A stretch of DNA of 14,971 bases from Spirochaetia bacterium (GTDB lineage: Bacteria > Spirochaetota > Spirochaetia > Treponematales > Breznakiellaceae), in NCBI GenBank assembly GCA_025997715.1, contig BNUY01000073.1, positions 1-14,971 of the forward strand, given 5' to 3'. The translations under genes and the position numbers were made by a program. Below the pieces are notes generated by a model that worked only from the letters and a program-made list of their open reading frames with translations, was not told the DNA's origin and searched no databases. This document shows, in pieces, positions 1 to 5,782 of the stretch. Position 1 is the stretch's first letter. Every line of letters starts with the position of its first letter.

Positions 1-108
1 CTGGAATCCCGGCGGCAGGCTGCCCTTGTCTATGGACCGGGTAATCTGATCGACGATTTGCAGGTAGATGGGTGTATCCGCTGAATTATCAACATGTATC
101 TGAATCAT
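1..108 (-). CDS. GntR-family transcriptional regulator (YtrA-like), N-terminal fragment
   Basis: Only the first 36 codons are in the window; the gene runs off the left edge. The start is ATG at 108-106, preceded by a purine-rich ribosome binding site (GAGAGGGGG, about 119-127). The peptide begins MIQIHVDNSADTPIYLQ and continues to IDKGSLPPG. The pattern 'PIY.QI..QI...I..G.L.PG' is the typical opening of the winged-helix DNA-binding domain of small GntR regulators. Such proteins are usually DNA-binding repressors, often autoregulated and divergent from a target. This one is divergent from the P-loop/SAD-fumarase set, so it may control that set or itself. The effector domain is not visible, so the subfamily (short YtrA type or longer aminotransferase-fused MocR type) cannot be fixed. 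Confidence 0.75.
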   Translation of the reverse strand, partial: MIQIHVDNSADTPIYLQIVDQITRSIDKGSLPPGFQ

Positions 109-157
109 ATTGTGGTTACCCCCTCTCGATTGATATATAACAACGTGCCCTTTTTTT

Positions 158-186
158 TGTAGTTAGTCAAGAATTTTCTGTATAGT
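158..186 (+). promoter_or_regulatory. Candidate sigma-70-type promoter upstream of the P-loop/SAD-fumarase set
   Basis: TTGTAG (158-163) and TATAGT (181-186) are separated by 17 bases in an AT-rich gap between divergent genes. This would start transcription near 193 and give a leader of about 40 bases for the gene at 234. No Shine-Dalgarno sequence precedes 234. A second AT-rich element, TATTATAGTAT (214-224), lies closer to the start and could be an alternative -10 region. Confidence 0.45.
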
Positions 187-196
187 TTTCAGAAAA
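174..196. promoter_or_regulatory. Inverted repeat spanning the -10 element, candidate operator
   Basis: TTTTCTG (174-180) and CAGAAAA (190-196) form a perfect 7-bp dyad with a 9-base centre. The centre holds the candidate -10 hexamer TATAGT. A dyad straddling a promoter in the gap next to a GntR-type regulator is a plausible binding site for that regulator. Sequence this AT-rich can form such dyads by chance. Confidence 0.35.
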
Positions 197-233
197 CCTT
201 TATTTTTTAATCCTATTATAGTATCCTTATTTC

Positions 234-1169
234 ATGCCGTATGTAGATCAGACGCAGAAGAATTGTTTTTATACCGTTTTCTTTGCTCCCCGGGGCTTTG
301 ACCGCATGGCCGGCCTTGGAATGCAAATTGCCCAGCAGTACCTGAGTCCCTTTGACAAACTTATCGGGCTGGTGGGGCTGGCGGGTTCCGGAAAGAGCAT
401 GATGATTAAAGGTATGTTTCCTGGCCTGGAACTGGTGAACGATGACGACGGGGTGAATGTCCGGCCCCTGCCCCTGCTTGACGCGGGGGAGGAAACTACC
501 CGTTTTTACAGCGCCCATACCTACCATGTGGACATCCATTTTGAGGCGGCTTTTACCCAGATGCACGAACTGGCCCAGGCGATTATTGACGCCCTCGATC
601 TGGGGAAGCGGGTCGTGGTGGAACACTTCGATCTGATTTACCCCCTGCTGAACCGTAACGCCCATCTGCTTATCGGTATCGGGGAGGAGGTGATCCTCTC
701 AAGGCCGACCCTCTTTGGGCCCGAGCCCCAGGATATTGCGAATATTGTTTTTAAGTCCCAGCCCTTCCGGCGCATGACCCATTCCGCGGAGGATCTCTGC
801 GAATTCGTGATGCGGAAGCACGGCCTCACCGATACCTTTCTTCATTCCGATGTCCACCATGGTTTTATCTTCAGCTTTCTGGAAAAACCGGAACTGGCGA
901 TTAGCCTTGAGGATGTGGAGCAGGAGGTGAACCGCATGATTGCCGCGGATATCCCCATCTCTTTTCAGGATGATACCCATATCCATATTGGTGATGAGTC
1001 GTGGCTGTGTCACGGTCCCCGGATGCATGTCCGCAGTACCGGTGAAATAAAAAAGTTCAGCTTGAGCAAGGAATACCTTACGGAGCCCCTCACCGGCCGT
1101 TTCCTTTTGGTGGGGGTCGTGGGTGAATCGGCGGGTCAGAAGTTGAACGATTTGAACAAGATAGAATAG
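234..1169 (+). CDS. P-loop NTPase fused to an AlaRS-type second additional (SAD) domain
   Basis: A 311-residue cytoplasmic protein. A Walker A motif GLAGSGKS sits at about 48-55, and a hydrophobic strand VVVEHFDLIYP (127-137) could be the Walker B region. The C-terminal half resembles the tRNA second-additional domain of alanyl/threonyl-tRNA synthetases. It has HSDVHH (204-209), containing HxxxH, and later LCHGPRMHVRSTGEI (258-272), close to the AlaRS editing motif LCGGTHV..TGEI but with two extra residues between Cys259 and His265. The Zn-ligand set looks partly kept. Similar P-loop/SAD proteins are annotated as 'alanine-tRNA synthetase second additional domain-containing'; their function is unknown to me. 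A nucleotide kinase acting on an unusual substrate or tRNA-related editing are guesses. It ends 14 bases before the fumarase alpha start, so it is probably co-transcribed. The start lacks a Shine-Dalgarno sequence; ATG 306 is an alternative. Confidence 0.7.
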   Translation: MPYVDQTQKNCFYTVFFAPRGFDRMAGLGMQIAQQYLSPFDKLIGLVGLAGSGKSMMIKGMFPGLELVNDDDGVNVRPLPLLDAGEETTRFYSAHTYHVDIHFEAAFTQMHELAQAIIDALDLGKRVVVEHFDLIYPLLNRNAHLLIGIGEEVILSRPTLFGPEPQDIANIVFKSQPFRRMTHSAEDLCEFVMRKHGLTDTFLHSDVHHGFIFSFLEKPELAISLEDVEQEVNRMIAADIPISFQDDTHIHIGDESWLCHGPRMHVRSTGEIKKFSLSKEYLTEPLTGRFLLVGVVGESAGQKLNDLNKIE

Positions 1170-1183
1170 GGGAGGGTGGTGTG

Positions 1184-2023
1184 ATGCGGATTGTTGAGGC
1201 GGCCTCTCTGACAGAAACGGTAAAGCGGCTCTGTATAGAGGCTAACCGGAATCTGCCCCCGGATGCGCAGGAATGTATCAGGAATTTCCGCCGCAAAGAA
1301 ACCTGGCCCGCGGCCCAGGATGTGCTGGACAAGATCATCCGCAACTTTGAGCTTGCGGGGGAAAAGCAGGTTCCCATTTGCCAGGATACGGGGATGGCCT
1401 GCGTGTTTGTGGAACTGGGTTCCGATGTTCATATTGACGGGGATATTAACGCCGCCATCAACGAAGGGGTGCGTCAGGGCTACCAGGAAGGCTTCCTTAG
1501 AAAATCGGTGGTGCGGGACCCCCTTAACCGGGTAAATACCGGGGACAATACCCCCGCCATGATCACCTTAGATATGGTGAGCGGCGACCGGGTGAGTATT
1601 ACGGTGGCCCCCAAGGGCTTTGGCAGCGAGAACATGAGCCGGATAAAGATGCTCCGTCCTTCCGATGGGGTGGAAGGGGTGATAGACTTTGTGGTTTCCG
1701 CCGTGGAAGAGGCGGGGCCCAATCCCTGTCCGCCGATTGTGGTGGGGGTAGGTATCGGCGGCACCTTTGACAAGGTGGCACTGATTGCGAAAAAGGCCCT
1801 GCTCCGCCCCCTGGGGACGGGTAACGCCAATCCCTATTACGCGGATCTGGAACGGACGCTGCTGGAAAAAATCAATGCCCTGGGCCTGGGCCCCCAGGGA
1901 TTCGGCGGCTATACCACCGCCCTTTCTGTGGCCATAGAAACCCTGCCCACCCATATCGCGGGGCTACCCTGCGCTGTAAATATCAACTGCCATGTATGCC
2001 GCCATGCCCGGGAGATACGGTAA
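1184..2023 (+). CDS. fumA: Class I (4Fe-4S) fumarate hydratase, alpha subunit
   Basis: This is the catalytic Fe-S half of a two-subunit class I hydro-lyase that interconverts fumarate and malate. Using ATG 1184 it has 279 residues, normal for the family. The three conserved cluster cysteines are visible: Cys66 in PICQDTG, Cys182 in NPCPP and Cys269 in NINCHVCRH. Glycine-rich GVGIGGTFDK (about 188-197) also matches. A GTG at 1181 abuts this ATG, but the ribosome binding site TAGGGGAGGG (1167-1176) is better spaced for ATG 1184. Its stop overlaps the beta-subunit start by one base (TAATG), which predicts translational coupling of equal amounts. L-tartrate dehydratase is a homologous alternative; fumarase is more likely as no tartrate gene is nearby. 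The cluster would be oxygen-sensitive, fitting an anaerobe. Confidence 0.9.
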   Translation: MRIVEAASLTETVKRLCIEANRNLPPDAQECIRNFRRKETWPAAQDVLDKIIRNFELAGEKQVPICQDTGMACVFVELGSDVHIDGDINAAINEGVRQGYQEGFLRKSVVRDPLNRVNTGDNTPAMITLDMVSGDRVSITVAPKGFGSENMSRIKMLRPSDGVEGVIDFVVSAVEEAGPNPCPPIVVGVGIGGTFDKVALIAKKALLRPLGTGNANPYYADLERTLLEKINALGLGPQGFGGYTTALSVAIETLPTHIAGLPCAVNINCHVCRHAREIR

Positions 2024-2589
2024 TGGAATACCATATTGAACTGCCCCTGACCAGGGAAAAGGCCGCCCCCCTCTTAGCGGGGGACCGGGTGTATCTGAAC
2101 GGGATCATGTATACCGCCCGGGATGCCGCCCACCAGCGTATCGTTTCCCTGATTGATAAGGGTGAACCCCTTCCGTTTCCCCTGGAGGATTCCCTTATCT
2201 ATTACGTGGGTCCCACTCCGGCGGCTCCCGGGGCGATTATCGGTTCCGCGGGGCCGACCACCAGTTACCGCATGGACGCCTATGCCCCCCGCTTACTCGG
2301 CCTGGGGCTGCGGGGCATGATAGGCAAGGGAAAGCGTTCGGCGGAGGTGATTCGCGCCATGGGTCAGGCCGGGGCGGTCTACTTCGGGGCCATCGGCGGC
2401 GCGGGAGCCCTCCTTGCGGAATGTATCACCGAAGCGGAGGTAATCGCCTTTGAGGATCTGGGGACCGAGGCCGTACGCCGCCTGAGGGTCAAGGACTTTC
2501 CCGTGGTGGTGGTCATCGACAGCGGGGGGAATAACCTGTACGAACAGGGCCGCCGGGCCTATTTGCAGGCAGGAATAAGACGGTTATAA
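2023..2589 (+). CDS. fumB: Class I fumarate hydratase, beta subunit
   Basis: A 188-residue beta subunit, homologous to the C-terminal half of single-chain class I fumarases. Conserved segments include PLTREKAAPLLAGD near the N-terminus, YYVGPTPA (60-67), GSAGPTTSYRMD (74-85), MIGKG (99-103) and FGAIGGAGALLA (121-132). An in-frame ATG at 1996 exists, but alignment to the family and the one-base stop/start overlap with the alpha gene make 2023 the real start; a GGGAG lies upstream at about 2009-2013. The paired subunits form the active hydratase. The gene is followed by 24 bases and then the flavoprotein. The symbol marks the second subunit, not the E. coli FumB isozyme. Confidence 0.9.
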   Translation: MEYHIELPLTREKAAPLLAGDRVYLNGIMYTARDAAHQRIVSLIDKGEPLPFPLEDSLIYYVGPTPAAPGAIIGSAGPTTSYRMDAYAPRLLGLGLRGMIGKGKRSAEVIRAMGQAGAVYFGAIGGAGALLAECITEAEVIAFEDLGTEAVRRLRVKDFPVVVVIDSGGNNLYEQGRRAYLQAGIRRL

Positions 2590-2613
2590 AATTTGTCAAG
2601 AGAGAGGCGCACC

Positions 2614-3255
2614 ATGAAAACAATCGCCATCAACGGCAGCCCCCGCAAGGGCTGGAATACCCATATCCTTACGGAGGAAGCCCTGAAAGGCGCGGCTTCC
2701 AAGGGCTCGGAAACGGAACTCGTCAACCTGTACGATCTCAACTTCAAGGGCTGTATCAGTTGCTTTGAGTGCAAGCGCCGGGTCGGGAAAAGTCTGGGCC
2801 GCTGCGCCGCCAGGGACGACTTGAAACCGGTCCTGGACCGCATCCACGAATGTGACGCCCTCATCATCGGCTCCCCCATCTACATCGCCGAGGTTACCGC
2901 CGCGGTCCGGGCCCTTATCGAACGGCTCACCTTCCAGTACATCACCTACAATAAAGACAAAACTACCTTCTTTACCCGAAGAGTCCCCTTGCTCCTTATC
3001 TACACCATGAATGTAAGCGAGGATGTCATGAAATCCATAGGGTATGCGGAGAAGTTCAAGTTCTACGAGGACCGCTTTACGGCGCTCATCGGCCCCGCAA
3101 AGACCTTGACGTGTACCGAAACCTGGCAGACCACGGACTACGCCAAGTACGAGATGACCATGTTTGACGGGGATGAGCGGAAAACCCGGCGGGAAACGGT
3201 GTTCCCCCGGGACAAGCGGAAGGCCTTTGAACTGGGGGCGGGGCTGTTTGGCTGA
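2614..3255 (+). CDS. Flavodoxin-fold NAD(P)H-dependent FMN reductase / iron-sulfur flavoprotein type
   Basis: The 213-residue protein starts at ATG 2614, with AGAGAGG (2601-2607) as ribosome binding site; the in-frame TTG at 2593 has no such site. The N-terminus MKTIAINGSPRKGWNTH is the FMN phosphate-binding loop of the flavodoxin-like reductase superfamily. GCISCFECK followed by GRC gives cysteines at 47, 50, 53 and 64. This resembles the compact cysteine motif of iron-sulfur flavoproteins (Isf), but the last spacing (10 residues) is longer than the usual 4-7, so an intact 4Fe-4S cluster is uncertain. GSPIYIAEVTAAVRALIER (87-105) is the conserved second FMN-site region. It likely transfers electrons in the cytoplasm; the partner is unknown. 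It follows the fumarase genes on the same strand with no terminator between. Confidence 0.8.
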   Translation: MKTIAINGSPRKGWNTHILTEEALKGAASKGSETELVNLYDLNFKGCISCFECKRRVGKSLGRCAARDDLKPVLDRIHECDALIIGSPIYIAEVTAAVRALIERLTFQYITYNKDKTTFFTRRVPLLLIYTMNVSEDVMKSIGYAEKFKFYEDRFTALIGPAKTLTCTETWQTTDYAKYEMTMFDGDERKTRRETVFPRDKRKAFELGAGLFG

Positions 3256-3308
3256 GTTACCCGGCCCATATAGGTTTTGGGGATTAATAAAAGTAAATGC
3301 AGAAGCCC

Positions 3309-3338
3309 TTGACATTTTTTATCGTTATTTGGTACATT
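3309..3338 (+). promoter_or_regulatory. his operon promoter
   Basis: A perfect -35 box TTGACA (3309-3314) is followed after 18 bases by TACATT (3333-3338), a 4/6 match to TATAAT. The expected start is about seven bases past the -10 box, at or next to 3345, which is the A of the leader-peptide ATG. No Shine-Dalgarno sequence lies between the promoter and that ATG, so the leader transcript may be leaderless. Confidence 0.7.
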
Positions 3339-3344
3339 CTTCCT

Positions 3345-3428
3345 ATGAAGCGGATTTTAGCGGCCCAGGGCCATCACCATCATCATGGATACCCACGCGA
3401 CCCGGAATCCGGCGTCATCGCAACCTAG
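3345..3428 (+). CDS. hisL: Histidine operon leader peptide (five tandem His codons)
   Basis: This is a 27-codon ORF: MKRILAAQG, then five consecutive histidines (CAT CAC CAT CAT CAT, 3372-3386), then GYPRDPESGVIAT and TAG (3426-3428). It sits between a good promoter and a terminator hairpin that directly precedes hisG. The design matches enteric HisL, where scarcity of charged tRNA-His stalls the ribosome on the His run and favours the antiterminator. A ribosome that reaches the stop codon would cover the antiterminator's left arm (3401-3410, inside the ORF) and allow termination. The peptide itself needs no function. There is no Shine-Dalgarno sequence upstream; leaderless initiation is the likely mode. 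Sequence similarity to enteric HisL is limited to the His run. Confidence 0.9.
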   Translation: MKRILAAQGHHHHHGYPRDPESGVIAT

Positions 3429-3472
3429 TTTGCGAGGCGTTTTAAACGGTACTACAAGCCGTGGATTCCGGG
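3401..3472 (+). promoter_or_regulatory. his attenuator: antiterminator pairing
   Basis: CCCGGAATCC (3401-3410, within the leader ORF) is the exact reverse complement of GGATTCCGGG (3463-3472), giving a perfect 10-bp helix. The right arm is part of the 5' side of the downstream terminator, so the two structures exclude each other. GGAATCC occurs both here (3404-3410) and in the terminator 3' arm (3489-3495), both competing for the same GGATTCC. An upstream segment, CGGATTTT (3351-3358), can pair with GGAATCCG (3404-3411) using two G-U pairs; it is a candidate for the pre-emptor arm that a ribosome stalled at the His codons would disrupt. The pairings come from reading the sequence, not from an energy calculation. 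Confidence 0.8.
3412..3440 (+). promoter_or_regulatory. Hairpin nested in the antiterminator, leader stop codon in its loop
   Basis: TCGCAA (3418-3423) pairs perfectly with TTGCGA (3430-3435) around the loop CCTAGT, which contains the leader TAG. Skipping A3417, the stem can continue through GCGTC (3412-3416) with GGCGT (3436-3440), including two G-U pairs. It lies between the two antiterminator arms and would bring them together. It could also act as a transcription pause hairpin. Confidence 0.5.
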
Positions 3473-3508
3473 AACCGGTAGGTTCCTTGGAATCCACGGC
3501 TTTTTTTT
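3458..3508 (+). terminator. his attenuator terminator (Rho-independent)
   Basis: GCCGTGGATTCC (3458-3469) pairs perfectly with GGAATCCACGGC (3489-3500). Inside it GGAACC (3471-3476) pairs with GGTTCC (3481-3486) around the tetraloop GGTA, making about 18 bp in total. Eight T residues follow (3501-3508). The hisG ribosome binding site GGAGAGG begins at the next base (3509), so termination here would stop expression of the operon. Confidence 0.95.
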
Positions 3509-3517
3509 GGAGAGGAT

Positions 3518-4372
3518 ATGGATAAACTGCGAATATTGATCCCCAAGGGACGGATTTTTGACAATGTTTCATGGCTCTTTTCCGAGGCGGGGTTCCCCAT
3601 CTATCTGGCGGATCGAACCTACCGGCCGATGATCGCGGCGGACTGGATCGACGCCAAGATCATGAAACCCCAAAACGTGGGGGAACTCTTGGAACTGGGG
3701 AGCCACGATGCGGGGTTTACCGGTATCGACTGGATACAGGAAAGCGGGGCCGATGTGGTGGAACTCCTTGACCTGGGCATGGATAAGGTGCGGATCGTGG
3801 CGGCGGTTCCCGTCGGCCTGGATGAAGGGGCTATCAAAGCAAAAAAGCTGGTGGTGGCCACAGAATATGTGAACCTCGCCGAAGGCTGGCTGAAACAGCA
3901 GGGGTACAACTACCGCATACTCCGCACCTACGGCGCCACCGAAGTTTTTCCCCCGGACGATGCGGACATGATCATCGACAATACGTCTTCGGGGCAGACC
4001 TTGAAGGACAACGGCCTGCGTATCATCGCTGCGATCATGGAATCCTCCACCCGCTTTGTGGCGTCCCGGGCGGCAATGGCGGACCGTGAAAAACGGCTGC
4101 ATATCGAAGAGCTGGCGATGCTCTTTAAGGCGGTACTGGACGGCCGGGACCGGGTGATGCTGGAGATGAATGTCCCCAAAGCGCGGTTCGCAGAACTTGT
4201 CGCGGGTCTTCCGGCGATGAAGAGCCCCACGGTGGCCCCTCTGCATGGTGATGAGGGTTACGCAATAAAGATCGCGGTGAAGAAACACGAGGTAGCGGAG
4301 CTTCTCCCCCGCTTAAAAAAGTTGGGCGCCGAGGATATTGTGGAGTACAATTTGCGGAAAGTGGTTCCCTAA
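3518..4372 (+). CDS. hisG: ATP phosphoribosyltransferase, long form
   Basis: First step of histidine synthesis: ATP plus PRPP gives phosphoribosyl-ATP. At 284 residues this is the long (hexameric) HisG type, with a C-terminal ACT-like regulatory domain from about residue 210 to 284, so no HisZ partner is expected. KGRI (10-13), DAGFTGIDWI (64-73) and the PRPP-binding stretch DADMIIDNTSSGQTLKDNGL (148-167) match the family. Long-form HisG is usually feedback-inhibited by histidine through the C-terminal domain, so the operon would have both enzyme-level and attenuation control. The start ATG follows GGAGAGG (3509-3515), immediately after the attenuator T tract. It is separated from hisB by a large palindrome. 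Confidence 0.95.
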   Translation: MDKLRILIPKGRIFDNVSWLFSEAGFPIYLADRTYRPMIAADWIDAKIMKPQNVGELLELGSHDAGFTGIDWIQESGADVVELLDLGMDKVRIVAAVPVGLDEGAIKAKKLVVATEYVNLAEGWLKQQGYNYRILRTYGATEVFPPDDADMIIDNTSSGQTLKDNGLRIIAAIMESSTRFVASRAAMADREKRLHIEELAMLFKAVLDGRDRVMLEMNVPKARFAELVAGLPAMKSPTVAPLHGDEGYAIKIAVKKHEVAELLPRLKKLGAEDIVEYNLRKVVP

Positions 4373-4384
4373 TGAAGAATTTTT

Positions 4385-4480
4385 AACCGCGAAGGCGCCA
4401 AAGGCGACGAAGGAAGGAAAATAGAAGAAAACATCTCTTTTTCCTTTCCCTCCTTCTGCGCCTTCGTCGCCTTCGCGGTT
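4385..4480. repeat. Large imperfect palindrome between hisG and hisB
   Basis: The left arm begins AACCGCGAAGGCG (4385-4397) and the right arm ends CGCCTTCGCGGTT (4468-4480), a perfect 13-bp outer match. Inner portions (AAGGCG, GAAGG, GGAAGGAAAA) also pair with the other arm with small mismatches, so most of the 96 bp can fold back, with an A-rich centre near 4425-4437. Both arms repeat GAAGGCG-type units with about 9-base spacing. It resembles dispersed intergenic palindromes (REP- or MITE-like) rather than a gene. It is followed by GTTTTTCTTC, so weak termination or mRNA processing inside the operon is possible. The hisB ribosome binding site AAGGAG (4504-4509) lies just downstream. No coding sequence is seen in 4373-4517. 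Confidence 0.85.
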
Positions 4481-4517
4481 GTTTTTCTTCTCTTCGTATT
4501 TTTAAGGAGTTGATGTT

Positions 4518-5123
4518 ATGGCTAGACAGGCTGAGATAAGCAGGGTGACTAAGGAAACGGATATTACCATCAGGCTGAACCTGGACGGGGTAGGGGAGGC
4601 GACCCTGGCGTACCCCATCGGGTTTATGGGGCACATGCTCAACACCTTTGCGCGGCACGGGCTGTTCGACCTGGAGGTGCAGGCCCGTGGAGACCTTGAG
4701 GTGGATCAGCATCACCTGGTGGAGGATACCGGAATAGTGTTGGGGCAGTGTTTTGCCAAGGCCCTGGGGGAAAAGCGGGGGATACGAAGGGTGGGGAACT
4801 GCCTCTACCCCATGGACGAAACCCTGGCGCGGGCCGCGGTGGATGTTTCCGGCCGGGGCTTCCTGGTGTTTGACGCGCAGCTTTCGGGGATACCCCTGGT
4901 GTCAGGCTCTGCGTCTTTCCAGACAGATACGGTTGAGGATTTCTGGCAGGGTTTTGTGTCTGCGGCGGGTATCACCCTGCACCTGGACATACTCCGGGGC
5001 AGGAGCGATCACCACAAAATCGAAGCCCTGTTTAAGGCGGCGGCGCGGGCGCTCAGGGAAGCGGCGGAAATCGATCCCCGGTCCGCAGATCTGATCCCTT
5101 CCACCAAGGGAGTATTAGTGTGA
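4518..5123 (+). CDS. hisB: Imidazoleglycerol-phosphate dehydratase
   Basis: This enzyme dehydrates imidazole glycerol phosphate to imidazole acetol phosphate. The 201 residues are the monofunctional form, without the N-terminal histidinol-phosphatase domain of enteric HisB. Metal-binding motifs are DQHHLVEDTG (63-72) and RSDHHKIEALFKA (162-174); MDETLAR (99-105) and the C-terminal PSTKG are also typical. The usual GFLDHML is GFMGHML here (35-41): the Asp before the metal-ligand His is replaced by Gly. This is unusual, but the His ligands remain, so the enzyme is probably active. AAGGAG at 4504-4509 supports the start. The stop overlaps the hisH GTG start by four bases. Confidence 0.95.
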   Translation: MARQAEISRVTKETDITIRLNLDGVGEATLAYPIGFMGHMLNTFARHGLFDLEVQARGDLEVDQHHLVEDTGIVLGQCFAKALGEKRGIRRVGNCLYPMDETLARAAVDVSGRGFLVFDAQLSGIPLVSGSASFQTDTVEDFWQGFVSAAGITLHLDILRGRSDHHKIEALFKAAARALREAAEIDPRSADLIPSTKGVLV

Positions 5124-5779
5124 TCGGGGTGATCGACTACGGCGCGGGAAACCTGGGGTCGGTGATGAACGCCCTGAAACGGCTGGGCTCTGAAGGTCGT
5201 TTCGTTAAAGGCCCGGAGGAAATTGCCGGCGGGAAAGTTCCCTACGAAAAATTGCTCTTCCCCGGTGACGGGCACTTCGCCACCGCCATGGCCTCCCTGG
5301 AAAAATCCGGTTATGCAGCGGCCCTTCGGGAATGGATACAGGCAGATAAGCCCTTCCTGGGGATATGTATCGGGCTGCAGCTTTTGTTTGATAGTTCTGA
5401 AGAGGCGTTCAAGGAGAACGGTGCGTTCAGGGAGAACGGCGCCCCGCCTGATGCGGGCAAGCCTGTATGCGGCTTGGGGATAATCTCCGGCACGGTGAAG
5501 CGGTTTCCCGGACGGAAGGTTCCCCAAATCGGATGGAACCAGACCCAGGCCAGGCCGGGTTCAAAACTATTCCGGGGTTTGCCGGAAAATTCGTTTTTCT
5601 ACTATATACATTCCTATTACACGGACCCCGCCGATGATTCCGCCGCCGCTGCCTGGGCTGAGTATTATGTGCGCTACTGTTCCGTGGTAGAGCGGGGCGC
5701 TTTGGCCGCCGTTCAGTTCCATCCGGAAAAGTCCGGCGCATTGGGATTGAAGCTGCTGGAAAACTGGGCCGGGGGTTGA
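5120..5779 (+). CDS. hisH: Imidazole glycerol phosphate synthase, glutamine amidotransferase subunit
   Basis: HisH hydrolyses glutamine and channels ammonia to HisF. The start is GTG 5120, which overlaps the hisB stop (GTGTGA) and has AAGGGAG (5106-5112) at good spacing. The class I amidotransferase triad is present: Cys83 in GICIGLQLLF, His201 and Glu203 in VQFHPEKS. DYGAGNLGSV (6-15), QIGWN (136-140) and HSYY (164-167) are family landmarks. At 219 residues it is slightly longer than usual because of an insertion near 94-113 with a short duplication, FKENGA/FRENGA. The HisF partner begins four bases after the HisH stop, as expected for a 1:1 complex. Confidence 0.95.
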   Translation: MIGVIDYGAGNLGSVMNALKRLGSEGRFVKGPEEIAGGKVPYEKLLFPGDGHFATAMASLEKSGYAAALREWIQADKPFLGICIGLQLLFDSSEEAFKENGAFRENGAPPDAGKPVCGLGIISGTVKRFPGRKVPQIGWNQTQARPGSKLFRGLPENSFFYYIHSYYTDPADDSAAAAWAEYYVRYCSVVERGALAAVQFHPEKSGALGLKLLENWAGG

Positions 5780-5782
5780 ACG

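Noticed and set aside
2596..3315. Open frame of 239 codons on the minus strand
   Set aside because: It is a mirror of the flavoprotein gene, and its translation is low-complexity and has no recognised domain.
3256..3517. T-box or other tRNA-binding leader upstream of hisG
   Set aside because: No T-box consensus (the GGTGG core that pairs with tRNA acceptor ends) was found; the His-codon ORF and competing helices explain the region.
4385..4480. Palindrome as a strong Rho-independent terminator ending a hisG-only transcript
   Set aside because: The stem is imperfect with a large loop, and only a broken T run (GTTTTTCTTC) follows. Partial termination is possible, but a dispersed repeat fits better.
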